Shown piece by piece: positions 1 to 10,097 of a stretch of DNA of 64,000 nucleotides. The translations under genes were made by a program, and so were the position numbers. The notes below the pieces were generated by a model. It saw nothing but the letters and a program-made list of their open reading frames with translations, had not been told where the DNA came from and did no database searches. This DNA comes from Erodium maritimum. Lineage: Eukaryota; Streptophyta; Magnoliopsida; Geraniales; Geraniaceae. Location: contig OY997596.1 in the NCBI GenBank assembly GCA_963921825.1, forward strand, positions 17,055,001-17,119,000. Direction: 5' to 3'. Each line of letters begins with the position of its first letter. Within the stretch, counting starts at the first letter, position 1.

Positions 1-1732
1 GAATTGCATGTGACACCGGGGTGTCGTGGGTTGAGTAGGTTTATTTTAAATACTAGAAAAGCATGATGCGGGGTTTGTAGCGTTTATCAGAAAAGCATGA
101 TACGGGAACGTAGTGATTACTGGAAATGCATGTGACACTTAGTAGTGTCGTAGGAGCAGAGAACTTAGCGTTAATTGATTTACTGGAGGCATATGACCAT
201 GCCCGGAGGTTGTTTGTGAAACTTTTGATTTTAGGATTGTTGGAGGCTTGGGTTAAGCCGGAGGTTGATTGTTTGTTATTGTTGAGTCTTGGGTGGCCAT
301 GAGAGCCCGTGTTGTTATTCGTGTTTGGGTGGCCATGAGAGCCCGTACTTTACTGTTGGTGTTTTAGCTGGCTTACGAGTTAGAGTCTCGGTAAGTTGCA
401 AGCGTGTTTTATTGTTGAGTTTTGGGTGGCCATGAGTGCCCGTGGGGTTGTTGAACCCGTGTCTTTACCTTTGGTGTTTTGGGTGGCCTTGAGAGCCCGT
501 GTACTAAGGTTGGTGTCTTTGGCTGGCCTGACCGAGTTAGAGTCTCGGGGGGGTTGCAAGCTCTCTTTAGCTGGCTTACGAGTTAGAGTCTCGGTACGTT
601 GCAAGCGTGTTTTATGGTTGGTGTCTTGGGAGGCCGTGAGTGCCTGTGGGGCGGTTGAGTCCGTGTCTTACTATCGGTGTGTCTTGGGAGGCCGTGAGTG
701 CCTGTGGGGCTGTTGAGTCCGAGTTTTACTGTTGGTGTCTTGGTGGCCATGAGTGCCTATGAGTGTTGAACCTGTGTTGTTACTGGTTGTTGATTTTGCT
801 TGTGATTGTGATTGTGGTTACCGGAGGTTGGGGGCCCGCTTCCTGAAACGGGGGTCCACGAGCACACGCGTCTGCATGTTCAGACGGGGTAGGGGGCCCG
901 CCCGCCAATAAAGGGGTCCTGGCCGCGCGTGTGTGGTTTGGGTTTGTGAGCATACTTTGGCTGGCTTACGGGTTAGAGTCCCGGTAAGCTGCAGCATTCT
1001 TCGGCTGGCTTACGAGTTAGAGTCTCGGTAAGTTGCAGCATTTTCCGGCTGGCTTACGGGTTAGAGTCCCGGTAAGTTGCAGCATTCTTGGGTTGGCCTG
1101 ACCGGGTTAGAGTCCCGGGAGGGCGTTCTTGGCAGCTGGTTTGCGATTCTTTGTGATCTTGTTTTGGTGTGCGATCCTTTGTGATCTTGGTTGGTGTGTG
1201 ATCCCTTGTGATGCTGTTTGAGGTTGCGTACTTTCTTTTGAGTCCTTGGAAGAGGCCGTCAATCGTTGGGTCAGGTCTACTTTACGTGTCAGAGTGTTGA
1301 GTCGTTCGAGGAAGGTCATCGTGGGTGTTTGTTCAGTCGGAGTGCTTGGGTTGGGGATGGTTTCCCCGGTGTTGAGTCATTGTTCGTGTTACTTGCTTTG
1401 TCTGCTAATTATGCCGTAGTCAGTCTGTTATCCGTGGTGGTGAGCGAACGCTCACCCCTAGCTGCTTTTCCTACAGGTACTGTTCGTGGGACGGACTAGG
1501 TGAGCTCTCGAAGCTTGTGGAGCTGGGAGCGGAGTCCGGGTTTTGTCTTTTGAGTCTAGTGACGGATACTGTGTACTTTGTCCACTTGTTAGGACGTGTT
1601 TTAAACTGTATTTATTGTTTTGTTGAACAAATGGTACTTTTAAAGAGTTTAATGAAAACAGGTTTTCAAGTGTTTTTATGTTTTAAAATGTTCGCGTCCC
1701 TAGTTCGGTTTTACTGAAATTGGGGCGTGACA
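1..1732 (+). repeat. 5' LTR of E1 (3' half only)
   Basis: Ends in GGGGCGTGACA at 1732, directly before the primer-binding site. It carries interspersed units of the form GGTGGCCATGAGAGCCCGTG (about 280-770), hairpin units with a TTAGAGT loop (367-600 and 963-1118), an AATAAA at about 907, the palindrome GGTGAGCGAACGCTCACC (1439-1456) and an acceptor-like TTTTCCTACAG ending at 1476. The start of this LTR (about 1624 bp by comparison with the 3' copy) lies left of the window. Confidence 0.9.
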
Positions 1733-1735
1733 GCT

Positions 1736-1747
1736 TGGTATCAGAGC
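1736..1747 (+). promoter_or_regulatory. Primer-binding site of E1 (initiator Met-tRNA)
   Basis: TGGTATCAGAGC lies three bases after the 5' LTR end. It is the classic complement of the 3' end of plant initiator methionine tRNA, used to prime minus-strand synthesis in many plant LTR retrotransposons. The same motif is at 16784-16795 in E2. Confidence 0.9.
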
Positions 1748-3053
1748 TCGAGGTTTCATACCTCGGACTGTCCGTCAATTAGGTGGGGAGAGTCGAGTCA
1801 GTAAAGTCCCGCCGTGCGTTGGGTACGTAGGTCGGGAACCGTGTGTAAACCCTTAATGCCTTGAGTTTTGTTTTGTCTGCGTGTATGTGCAGTACGGGGT
1901 TACTGGCATACTGTTTGTGTGTGCTGCGTGAAACGTTTTTAAGCTGTCGCGGGTCGACTCAGGAGCGCTCCTGTAGTCGAACGTGACGGTGCTGATGTCA
2001 AGTCGGTACAACGTAGTTCGGGGACGCCTGGACCGGGTTGTAACCACCTGATGTCAAGAATTGAGGTTTTAATGAAGTGGAGAAAACTTTAAAAGAAATT
2101 TGAGTGTCTTGATTTTGTGTGACGCCGTGGGCGTTTGTGTTTGACTTCGTTTGGCCCTGTGGGCATTTTTGTGATTGTTGTTGGTTGGCCCGGTGGGCGC
2201 TATTAGACTTTGGTTGGCCCGGTGGGCGGGTGTCGTCGTTGTTGTTGTTATGGGCACTTGGCCGGTTTGGCTTGTTCGTGGTTTAGTCGGGTTTTGTGGT
2301 ACGTGTTGGGTCGTTTTGGTGGTAATTTGTCCGCGATGCACGAGTGTGCGGGTCGCCAAGAGACTGGTAGAATACGAGTACCCTAGGGTAAGAGTTCGTT
2401 TCGTTGTGCGTTTAGGGTTGTGGTTGTGTGACTCGGTTTGTGTTCGCGGTTATGGGTTGTAGAGGCCGTAGGCCTGGGGAACGGTTGGACTGTGTTGAGT
2501 TTTGCGCTTACGTATTAGTATACTTAAGGCTTTAATAGCGCGAGCCGTGGTGTCTTACTGTTTTGAGGACGTGTCTCCCGTGTCGAGGTTCGTCATACTC
2601 GAGGGAGTACTTGAGGTGTTGTTAGCATGGACGGTGGGATGTTTGGCTTCAGTTTGGTGTTGGTGTTTTGCCCTGACTAGAGTGGTAAGTCTTTGGTGCG
2701 TTACTAGTATGCCATAACCGAGCGGGTGTCCGTGGAGGTGAGCTTAACGCTCATCCCCTTTACTACTTTTCCCGCAAGGGACGAGTAGCGAACACTGGCT
2801 TGGCTGCGGAAAGTTATAAGTAAATGCATAAAGGACTGGATGAGGGCCTAGTGTACGTGGGTGTGGTCAAAAATTGAAGCTTCGCTTACGCGTTATGATG
2901 ATTAAAGTATGATTAGCGTGAACGGTGTGGCGTGTCGTAGAAAATACGTTGGGGTAGATGTAGACCGTGTGAACGTTAGTGTCTTCAAGCTTGTCGTCTT
3001 TTTGGAGTCCGCAAACTGAACGTTTGCGTGTATCCGTGCAGAGGATACTGTTT
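1748..3053 (+). other. E1 untranslated leader with degenerate internal duplication
   Basis: No supported coding region. At about 1.3 kb it is roughly twice the E2 leader (16796-17475). Extra material includes two TTGGCCCGGTGGGCG repeats near 2187-2228. Two divergent copies of a block that occurs once in E2 (around 17310-17360) lie near 2495-2560 and 2873-2937. A second palindrome-like GGTGAGCTTAACGCTCATC occurs near 2738. The small open frames here are repeat artefacts. Confidence 0.7.
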
Positions 3054-4378
3054 ATGGCTCGCGGAAGGCGCGGACGAGCATCAGGAACACGGGGTCAAGC
3101 ACCCACGCGAGGCCGGCGGGGGCGGTCAGCAGGGGCACCAGGGAGGGTGCCAGCCGTCGAGCCCGCCGACTACGCGGAGGCACGGGGCACTCCTGTCGGA
3201 GAAGACGGGAGAAGTGTGCGGGACCATCTGCAGGTACCCCCAGTGTTCCGCCAGTCGCGGACCCTCCAGTGATGACTGCCCTAGATGAGCTTACCAGGAC
3301 CGTTCAGAGTTTGGTGGCGGTCATCGCCAGCCGAGAGTCGGCTTCGCCAGCACCAGAGGCAGCTGCAGTCCCGGTGAGGGCCGCTCAGACAGAGGATCTT
3401 ACCTCCCGAGCGCTACTCGACTTCCTGAAGCTCGGGATACCTGTTTTTGTCGGGGAGCCAAATCCCGACCTAGCCGAGCGATGGATAGAGCAGGTCACAC
3501 GAGACCTGGACACATTGGGTGTCGAGGATGGCCGTCGGAGAGTGTCCTTCGCGGCCCATCAGCTGAGAGACAGCGCCTACCACTGGTGGGGGCGGGTGAA
3601 GGACACAGTCGGATACGACTACAGCGTATTCCAGGAGGTATTCATGGCACAGTACTTTCCCGAGTCGGCTCGGCTGGAGCGACATCGGCAGTTCTTAGAC
3701 CTGGGGCAGGGAGAGATGACAGTGGCACAGTACGAGGCCAGGTTCACAGCCTTGGCCAGATTCGCGCCTGAGATGGTGACGAGCGAGACGAACCGTTGCC
3801 TGCGGTTCCAGGACGGACTGAGGCTGGGCATCCGGAACCAGGTTCTCGCCTTGAGGATACGGAAGTATACCGACCTCGTGGACACTGCGGCTACAGTGGA
3901 GCAGGGCGCCCGAGATGCAGCCGGGGGGCGTGAGGTCCGACCTCGGCCGATTAGTTGGGCAGGGCCGTCCGAGTCACGAGACCCTCGAAGACAGAGGACC
4001 ACAAGATCCTTCCGACCACAGACTCATCAGGATGAACCGAGACAGCAAGGATCAGTGGCGTCAGTGGGGCCAGTCGCTTCGAGGAGACAGCTGGGATGCT
4101 TTAACTGCGGGCAACCAGACCACATGCAGCGAGAGTGTCCGATGAACACGGGGCCGAGGGTCGACGAGACCAGGTGTCACCGGTGCGGCCGCGTTGGGCA
4201 CACTATCGGTCAGTGCTATGAGCCGTTGGGGGCAATGACAGTGCGACAATCACATCAGTCGCGCCCTCGTCAGAACCAATGGTCGAGGTTTTCGCAGCCG
4301 TCGACGAGCGGGCCAGCTCCGAGACAGCAGCAGAGCTATGGGTATCCAGCAGCCAGTACGCCGGATCAGAGGCAGTAG
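3054..4378 (+). pseudogene. gag: E1 gag (frameshifted, nonsense-terminated)
   Basis: Capsid/nucleocapsid protein of the Ty3-gypsy family, which would assemble particles and bind the element RNA. ATG at 3054 opens an Arg/Gly-rich N-terminus (MARGRRGRASG). A one-base deletion near 3216 relative to E2 shifts frame, and that short frame ends in TGA at 3270-3272, overlapping an in-frame gag ATG at 3272. The frame from there runs to 4378 and contains the retrotransposon gag core (about 3400-3890) and two CX2CX4HX4C zinc knuckles (CFNCGQPDHMQREC, CHRCGRVGHTIGQC) near 4098-4215. It ends in TAG where E2 has CAG. No protease or RT follows. Both breaks are judged by comparison with E2, so an ancestral state is inferred. 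Confidence 0.85.
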
Positions 4379-4514
4379 GAGTCGGGGGGAAGAGTGTACG
4401 CCGTTAACGACTCCCGGATACAAGGAACCCCTACCTACCGCGAGACCTATCAGGGTACGTGTCTTTTGTACCTTTTATGAGCGTTATTCTAAATTTCGTG
4501 GACGAAATTCCTTT

Positions 4515-4526
4515 AAGGGGGGTAGA
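4515..4526 (+). promoter_or_regulatory. Polypurine tract of E1
   Basis: AAGGGGGGTAGA ends one base before the 3' LTR start (TGTAAAACCC at 4528). It is the expected plus-strand primer for reverse transcription and is identical in E2 at 22315-22326. Confidence 0.85.
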
Positions 4527-4527
4527 T

Positions 4528-7500
4528 TGTAAAACCCGCTTCGTTTCATTAGGGTATTAATTTAAAATCCTAAAACCTTAGGGTAGGTTCTTGATACAAG
4601 TGGCAAAAAAAAAAAAAAAAAAAAAAAAACAGAAGGGAAGCTGGGCAGGCCAGACCCGGTTTGGGCTTGAGCCCATTTGTAGTCTGAGGCCCAAATGGCC
4701 GGCCCAAAGCCCGACCTATAAAAGGGTGGGCATTAGGGTTCTGAAACCCTAATCCCCATTTCCCCTTCTCCTTCAGCCGTCCCCCGACCCTCTCCCTCCT
4801 CCTCCGTCGCCGGCCGTCCCCGACCACCGCTCCCTCTCCCGTCTCCAGCTCCGGCGACCCTCACCTCCGTCCTCCTCACCTCCTCCGTCCAACCACGCCA
4901 GCGCCGACCGAGCCCGAGCTCGCCGTCCGACCCTCCTCCCTCACCAGATCCGTCCAGCCACCACGCCGCCGTCTTCTCCTCACCGTCCGTCACCGAGACC
5001 TCGCCCGAGCCGTTCTCCCTTCGCCATCGCCACCGGCGAGTACGCCGTGCGAGTCGGCGCCGGCGTTTCCCTCACTCGGATCCGAGCCGCCGCCGTCTTC
5101 GAGGGTAGCAAGGCCGGAGCTGCCTCGCCGTCGCCAGAGACGGGACGAGCTCGCCGGACCTGTTCAGATCTAGGGCGGGACAACCGTGCTCCGCCGTCCC
5201 CCGGCCGCAACCACCTCCGCCGGCCACCCCCTCGAATCCGAGGCCGTCGTCCCAGATCTGAGACGGGCGACCGGCCACCGAGCTCCGCCGTGCCCCGCCG
5301 TCCTTTCCCCCCCCCCCCCCCCCCCACGTGAGGTTCGTGCCTAGGGGTTTAGTCGCCGGCGACGTATTCGCCGGCGGCCGGTTTATTTTCTGTTCGTTCG
5401 TCCTTTTTTTATTTAGCCTCTGTGTTTCGTCCCGAGCTGTAGATTAGAGTAGGTTTGTGAAAAACGACGGGAAGTACTGTAATTACAAAAAATGAAGTAA
5501 TGAAACAGTTTTGATTTAAAAGTTATTTGTGTATTTGTGGAACGAAAAGGATTGAAACCGAAATCAATTTTCTTGGATCTGGTCATGAGGAGCAATGGTT
5601 GAAACAGAAATGGTTGAAACAGAAAAGGAAAAAGGGATTTGAAATAAAATGGGATTAACATAAATTTCGCTTTAATAACGGTTTTAAATCGAGGAGTTGA
5701 GAATCAGATTTGATTTAAAATGGATCTTGGTCCGTTGAGCGTGGAACGAATAATCGGGCTGTTAAAATGGACTGCAATTCGGGTTTAAAAGGGAACAAAA
5801 GCAGACCGTTGAATCGGACCTCGGGACTCGTGCATTGGGGCTGTGCCTCGCATGCACCGGTTTCGGTGCTCGGGTACTCCACCCGATTCACCGTGACCCC
5901 GCTTTTATCCCGCTCGAGTTTAAGGGACTACTGTCGGTTTTTAAAATGGTTTAATCGTGACCTTTAGATTAACCTGGGAACCGCCTCTAATTTATGGCTT
6001 TCTTGTTATCCTTAGCGTCCGACTTCGATCGAAGTGAAGCCCGGAGGTAGCGAGCCAGAACGTCAACAGCTAGGAAGCGTAGCGGTTGCTCTTCAGTTGA
6101 GGTAGGGAAAAGTAGCCGGATCTCGGCCCTGACTAGGGAAAGTTAACAGTAGAATTGCATGTGACACCGGGGTGTCGTGGGTTGAGTAGGTTTATTTTAA
6201 ATACTAGAAAAGCATGATGCGGGGTTTGTAGCGTTTATCAGAAAAGCATGATACGGGAACGTAGTGATTACTGGAAATGCATGTGACACTTAGTAGTGTC
6301 GTAGGAGCAGAGAACTTAGCGTTAATTGATTTACTGGAGGCATATGACCATGCCCGGAGGTTTTTTGTGAAACTGTTGATTTTAGGATTGTTGGAGGCTT
6401 GGGTTAAGCCGGAGGTTGATTGTTTGTTATTGTTGAGTCTTGGGTGGCCATGAGAGCCCGTGTTGTTATTCGTGTTTGGGTGGCCATGAGAGCCCGTACT
6501 TTACTGTTGGTGTTTTAGCTGGCTTACGAGTTAGAGTCTCGGTAAGTTGCAAGCGTGTTTTATTGTTGAGTTTTGGGTGGCCATGAGTGCCCGTGGGGTT
6601 GTTGAACCCGTGTCTTTACCTTTGGTGTTTTGGGTGGCCTTGAGAGCCCGTGTACTAAGGTTGGTGTCTTTGGCTGGCCTGACCGAGTTAGAGTCTCGGG
6701 GGGGTTGCAAGCTCTCTTTAGCTGGCTTACGAGTTAGAGTCTCGGTACGTTGCAAGCGTGTTTTATGGTTGGTGTCTTGGGAGGCCGTGAGTGCCTGTGG
6801 GGCGGTTGAGTCCGTGTCTTACTATCGGTGTGTCTTGGGAGGCCGTGAGTGCCTGTGGGGCTGTTGAGTCCGAGTTTTACTGTTGGTGTCTTGGTGGCCA
6901 TGAGTGCCTATGAGTGTTGAACCTGTGTTGTTACTGGTTGTTGATTTTGCTTGTGATTGTGATTGTGGTTACCGGAGGTTGGGGGCCCGCTTCCTGAAAC
7001 GGGGGTCCACGAGCACACGCGTCTGCATGTTCAGACGGGGTAGGGGGCCCGCCCGCCAATAAAGGGGTCCTGGCCGCGCGTGTGTGGTTTGGGTTTGTGA
7101 GCATACTTTGGCTGGCTTACGGGTTAGAGTCCCGGTAAGCTGCAACATTCTTCGGCTGGCTTACGAGTTAGAGTCTCGGTAAGTTGCAGCATTTTCCGGC
7201 TGGCTTACGGGTTAGAGTCCCGGTAAGTTGCAGCATTCTTGGGTTGGCCTGACCGGGTTAGAGTCCCGGGAGGGCGTTCTTGGCAGCTGGTTTGCGATTC
7301 TTTGTGATCTTGTTTTGGTGTGCGATCCTTTGTGATCTTGGTTGGTGTGTGATCCCTTGTGATGCTGTTTGAGGTTGCGTACTTTCTTTTGAGTCCTTGG
7401 AAGAGGCCGTCAATCGTTGGGTCAGGTCTACTTTACGTGTCAGAGTGTTGAGTCGTTCGAGGAAGGTCATCGTGGGTGTTTGTTCAGTCGGAGTGCTTGG

Positions 7501-7883
7501 GTTGGGGATGGTTTCCCCGGTGTTGAGTCATTGTTCGTGTTACTTGCTTTGTCTGCTAATTATGTCGTAGTCAGTCTGTTATCCGTGGTGGTGAGCGAAC
7601 GCTCACCCCTAGCTGCTTTTCCTACAGGTACTGTTCGTGGGACGGACTAGGTGAGCTCTCGAAGCTTGTGGAGCTGGGAGCGGAGTCCGGGTTTTGTCTT
7701 TTGAGTCTAGTGACGGATACTGTGTACTTTGTCCACTTGTTAGGACGTGTTTTAAACTGTATTTATTGTTTTGTTGAACAAATGGTACTTTTAAAGAGTT
7801 TAATGAAAACAGGTTTTCAAGTGTTTTTATGTTTTAAAATGTTCGCGTCCCTAGTTCGGTTTTACTGAAATTGGGGCGTGACA
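4528..7883 (+). repeat. 3' LTR of E1 (3356 bp)
   Basis: Starts TGTAAAACCCGC and ends GGGGCGTGACA. Order: U3 with a poly-A run (about 4605-4629), TATA box (4717-4723), a C/CpG-rich first transcribed part (about 4770-5330) ending in a C-run, an AT-rich middle (5400-5960), then the block shared with families B and D (from about 6100: GTAGGGAAAAGTAGCCGG), GGCC/AGCCCGTG repeats, hairpin units, palindrome (7590-7607) and acceptor-like site. Open frames in the GC-rich stretch have no protein-family character. Confidence 0.92.
4717..4758 (+). promoter_or_regulatory. LTR core promoter: TATA box plus telobox palindrome
   Basis: TATAAAA at 4717-4723 is followed about 10 bases later by ATTAGGGTT-CTG-AAACCCTAAT, an inverted repeat of the plant telobox AAACCCTA. 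The equivalent site in the E2 LTRs is TTTAAAAG followed by GAAACCCTAGGGTTTC (13978-14006 and 22507-22535), again a palindromic telobox. Teloboxes are common near the transcription start of plant translation-related genes. Promoter activity is inferred from motif and position. Confidence 0.65.
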
Positions 7884-8054
7884 ACCATCGGGAACGGCAA
7901 CCGGGTCATCGATTATATGTCCCTTACCGAATGCCCCAAGCTCAATCTCCAACTTTTCTCTGTCGTTGACCAATTCAGTAGTCCATCCCGTTAAAGATGG
8001 GAACCCCCTCGGAACAGTGGGTATGCCAACTTGGACACGATCCAAATAAAACAA

Positions 8055-8253
8055 CTGTGTATCGGAAAATGTATTTAAAACACGTATTAAATGGATGAAT
8101 ACGAGTCATGGTATGTACAAATTTAATAAAACGATTGTTAAAAAAAATAGGACCGTACCAGTTCTATGTTCAATATAAACTAACTGTATGAACTAAATTT
8201 ATGTTATGCAACAAAATAATGAAATGATTGTTCGTAACAAAAAAGGAACTTAC
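8055..8253 (-). other. Intron 2 of the C48/mobile-domain-like gene
   Basis: GTAAGT donor at 8253-8248 and AG acceptor at 8056-8055 (minus strand). The joined frame is uninterrupted across the junction (phase 0). The intron is AT-rich and carries in-frame stops if read through. Confidence 0.75.
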
Positions 8254-9149
8254 CAGTAAAAATGTGATGGGGCCGTTGAAGTATCGAGACTCCTTTGTGT
8301 GGTAATCCCAATCTCTCCTTAACATTGCAAGCTTCTCAACGACTAATTGGCACCAATTAAAGGACGATATACGATCGACATCAACGATCGCTTGGAAGCA
8401 AGACTGGTTGACCAAATTGTCGGACCCATACTCTACCATGGTGGTGACAAATAACATCATAAAGTTGCGTTTGACGTCATCGCAACCTAATGCTTGTGTC
8501 ATCATCACACTGGTCAAGTTTTTGGTTCGAATAGCAGTTGTATTAAATTGACTGCGCCATACCTCAAGTTCAGGGATTTCTTTGACTGCATAGACGTTAG
8601 ACTGAACACGTAACCCACCCATTGGTATGCCGAGTGTCTGGTTCACTTCACTGTCCGTGATACGCAATGAATTTCTACCATTGTTCAAAACCAGTGACAT
8701 GCTAGAGACATCAAAGTTCTCAACAAGATAATACATGAGGGCCAATGGAATGTTCTTGACAGCCAATTGGAGTATGGACCCAAAACCTATAGCATGCACC
8801 GCCTGTCTCTGCACATCGTTAAAGGTAGAAATAACTTGCACCTGCTTGTTAGGAGATGACCTAGTATTCAACGCCGGCAGTTTCGACCGTCTATCCCTTA
8901 TAAGCTGCTGCATGTCTTTCTTGGTAAATTTTGGACGCTTGGGCTTCTTGCCAACGCCTGGCTTACGTGCAACTACATCAGAATCACCTCCGGATGATAC
9001 CGGATGGGCATTCCTCTTTCTTTTCGAACCACTCCGATCAACTTTCTTCGGAACTTGTACCTTCTCCTTCTTCTTCATTACTTGGGCAATCGGCAGGTCA
9101 TCGTCACTTGATTCTGGAACTACGGGTGTGGACTGAAAGTCCGGATCAT

Positions 9150-10097
9150 CTGCAGTAAAATGTTACAGAATTTAATGGCCTAAATCTCAAGACATAACTG
9201 ACATATTAAATCAAGGTAATGTACGTGAATACATACTGGGTTGTTATAGGTAACACATACTACAAAAGTTGCAAATCAATACCCTATTTAAACATGTATA
9301 CTATACATACAAAATATGTCTACTGTTCATACATTCGCGAAAAAGTATACGTACCTACACGATAATTTCATACCCTATTGCCATCTACACTTTGATACCT
9401 CATTGATTCCAATCAAGTGTGTAGGGTTCCAAGTTAGTATTTGCAGTTTCATACACTAATGAATGACATATGTTGAAAAGCAACCCTAATACATAAAAAA
9501 TACAAAGACGTACGTAACATTTAAACTATTCACACATATGACAAATAATACAAACCCATGCCCGAACTTATAGTAGTAAAATATATGCTACACGAAAATT
9601 ACAAATACATTCCTAGTGTTTGATCTCATATAAAACCAGTACCCTACACATGAATTACATCTTTATAATTATTTCAGTATTTGTGTTTTATAACTCTATT
9701 GTATCGATCATGTGAATACATATATATCCGCTGCAAAATAATACCCTATTCAATTTAATGCACTAAACAACCTATTGCCGGTTACTAACATATGCAATTT
9801 ATTACTTTTTTCGAACTAATACCCGACTACTAACACCTGCAATTACTTACCCTGACTAATACCCACCAATATTTGATTCATACTTACTGGTATACCTAAA
9901 CACACATTGTCACACTCTTGCAATTACATACACCATTCATAACATTATAATTTCATACCCGATTACTAACAAATGCAAATTCATACCCGATGAAATACAC
10001 GGCAATAGTTGATTCATACGACATGTTATACGTGCACACACATTATAACTCCATTGCAAATTCATACCCTATTTATCAAATTTAGTATGATACTTAC
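9150..10097 (-). other. Intron 1 with scattered CATACCC(T/G)A motifs
   Basis: GT-AG bounded (donor GTAAGT at 10097, acceptor AG at 9151-9150), 948 bp, AT-rich. About a dozen copies or near-copies of CATACCCTA or ATACCCGA lie here and in the first exon's upstream region (for example near 9281, 9371, 9755, 9812, 9957, 9987, 10057, 10277), often next to AATT. No coding potential seen. Confidence 0.6.

Larger units (their letters stand above)
1..7883 (+). mobile_element. E1: gag-only (TR-GAG-like) Tekay-type LTR retrotransposon
   Basis: Partial 5' LTR (1-1732), primer site, leader, broken gag, polypurine tract and complete 3' LTR (4528-7883). The internal region (1733-4527, 2.8 kb) has no protease, RT, RNase H or integrase. 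Shortly after gag it jumps to the sequence that directly precedes the polypurine tract in E2, so pol is missing as one clean block. The two LTR copies align from window base 1 (= 6152) with a constant offset of 6151 and about four differences by eye, so the insertion is recent. The LTR start and gag match E2 at 13797-25377, so both belong to one family. This layout is that of TR-GAG non-autonomous elements. The 3' flank begins ACCAT; the matching left duplication lies outside the window. Confidence 0.9.

Noticed and set aside
963..1118. tRNA genes or fragments (T-arm-like repeats)
   Set aside because: Only the T-arm-like hairpin is present; no acceptor, D or anticodon arms in order. Kept as a hairpin repeat finding.
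4733..5331. Pro/Arg/Gly-rich ORFs in the GC-rich LTR part (also 14113-14684 and 22539-23281)
   Set aside because: Stop-poor because of C/G richness, found on opposite strands, located downstream of the LTR TATA box, and not conserved between E1 and E2.
1..7883. E1 as an assembly duplication, not a real LTR pair
   Set aside because: Primer site, gag and polypurine tract lie in the right places between the copies, and the copies differ at a few bases.
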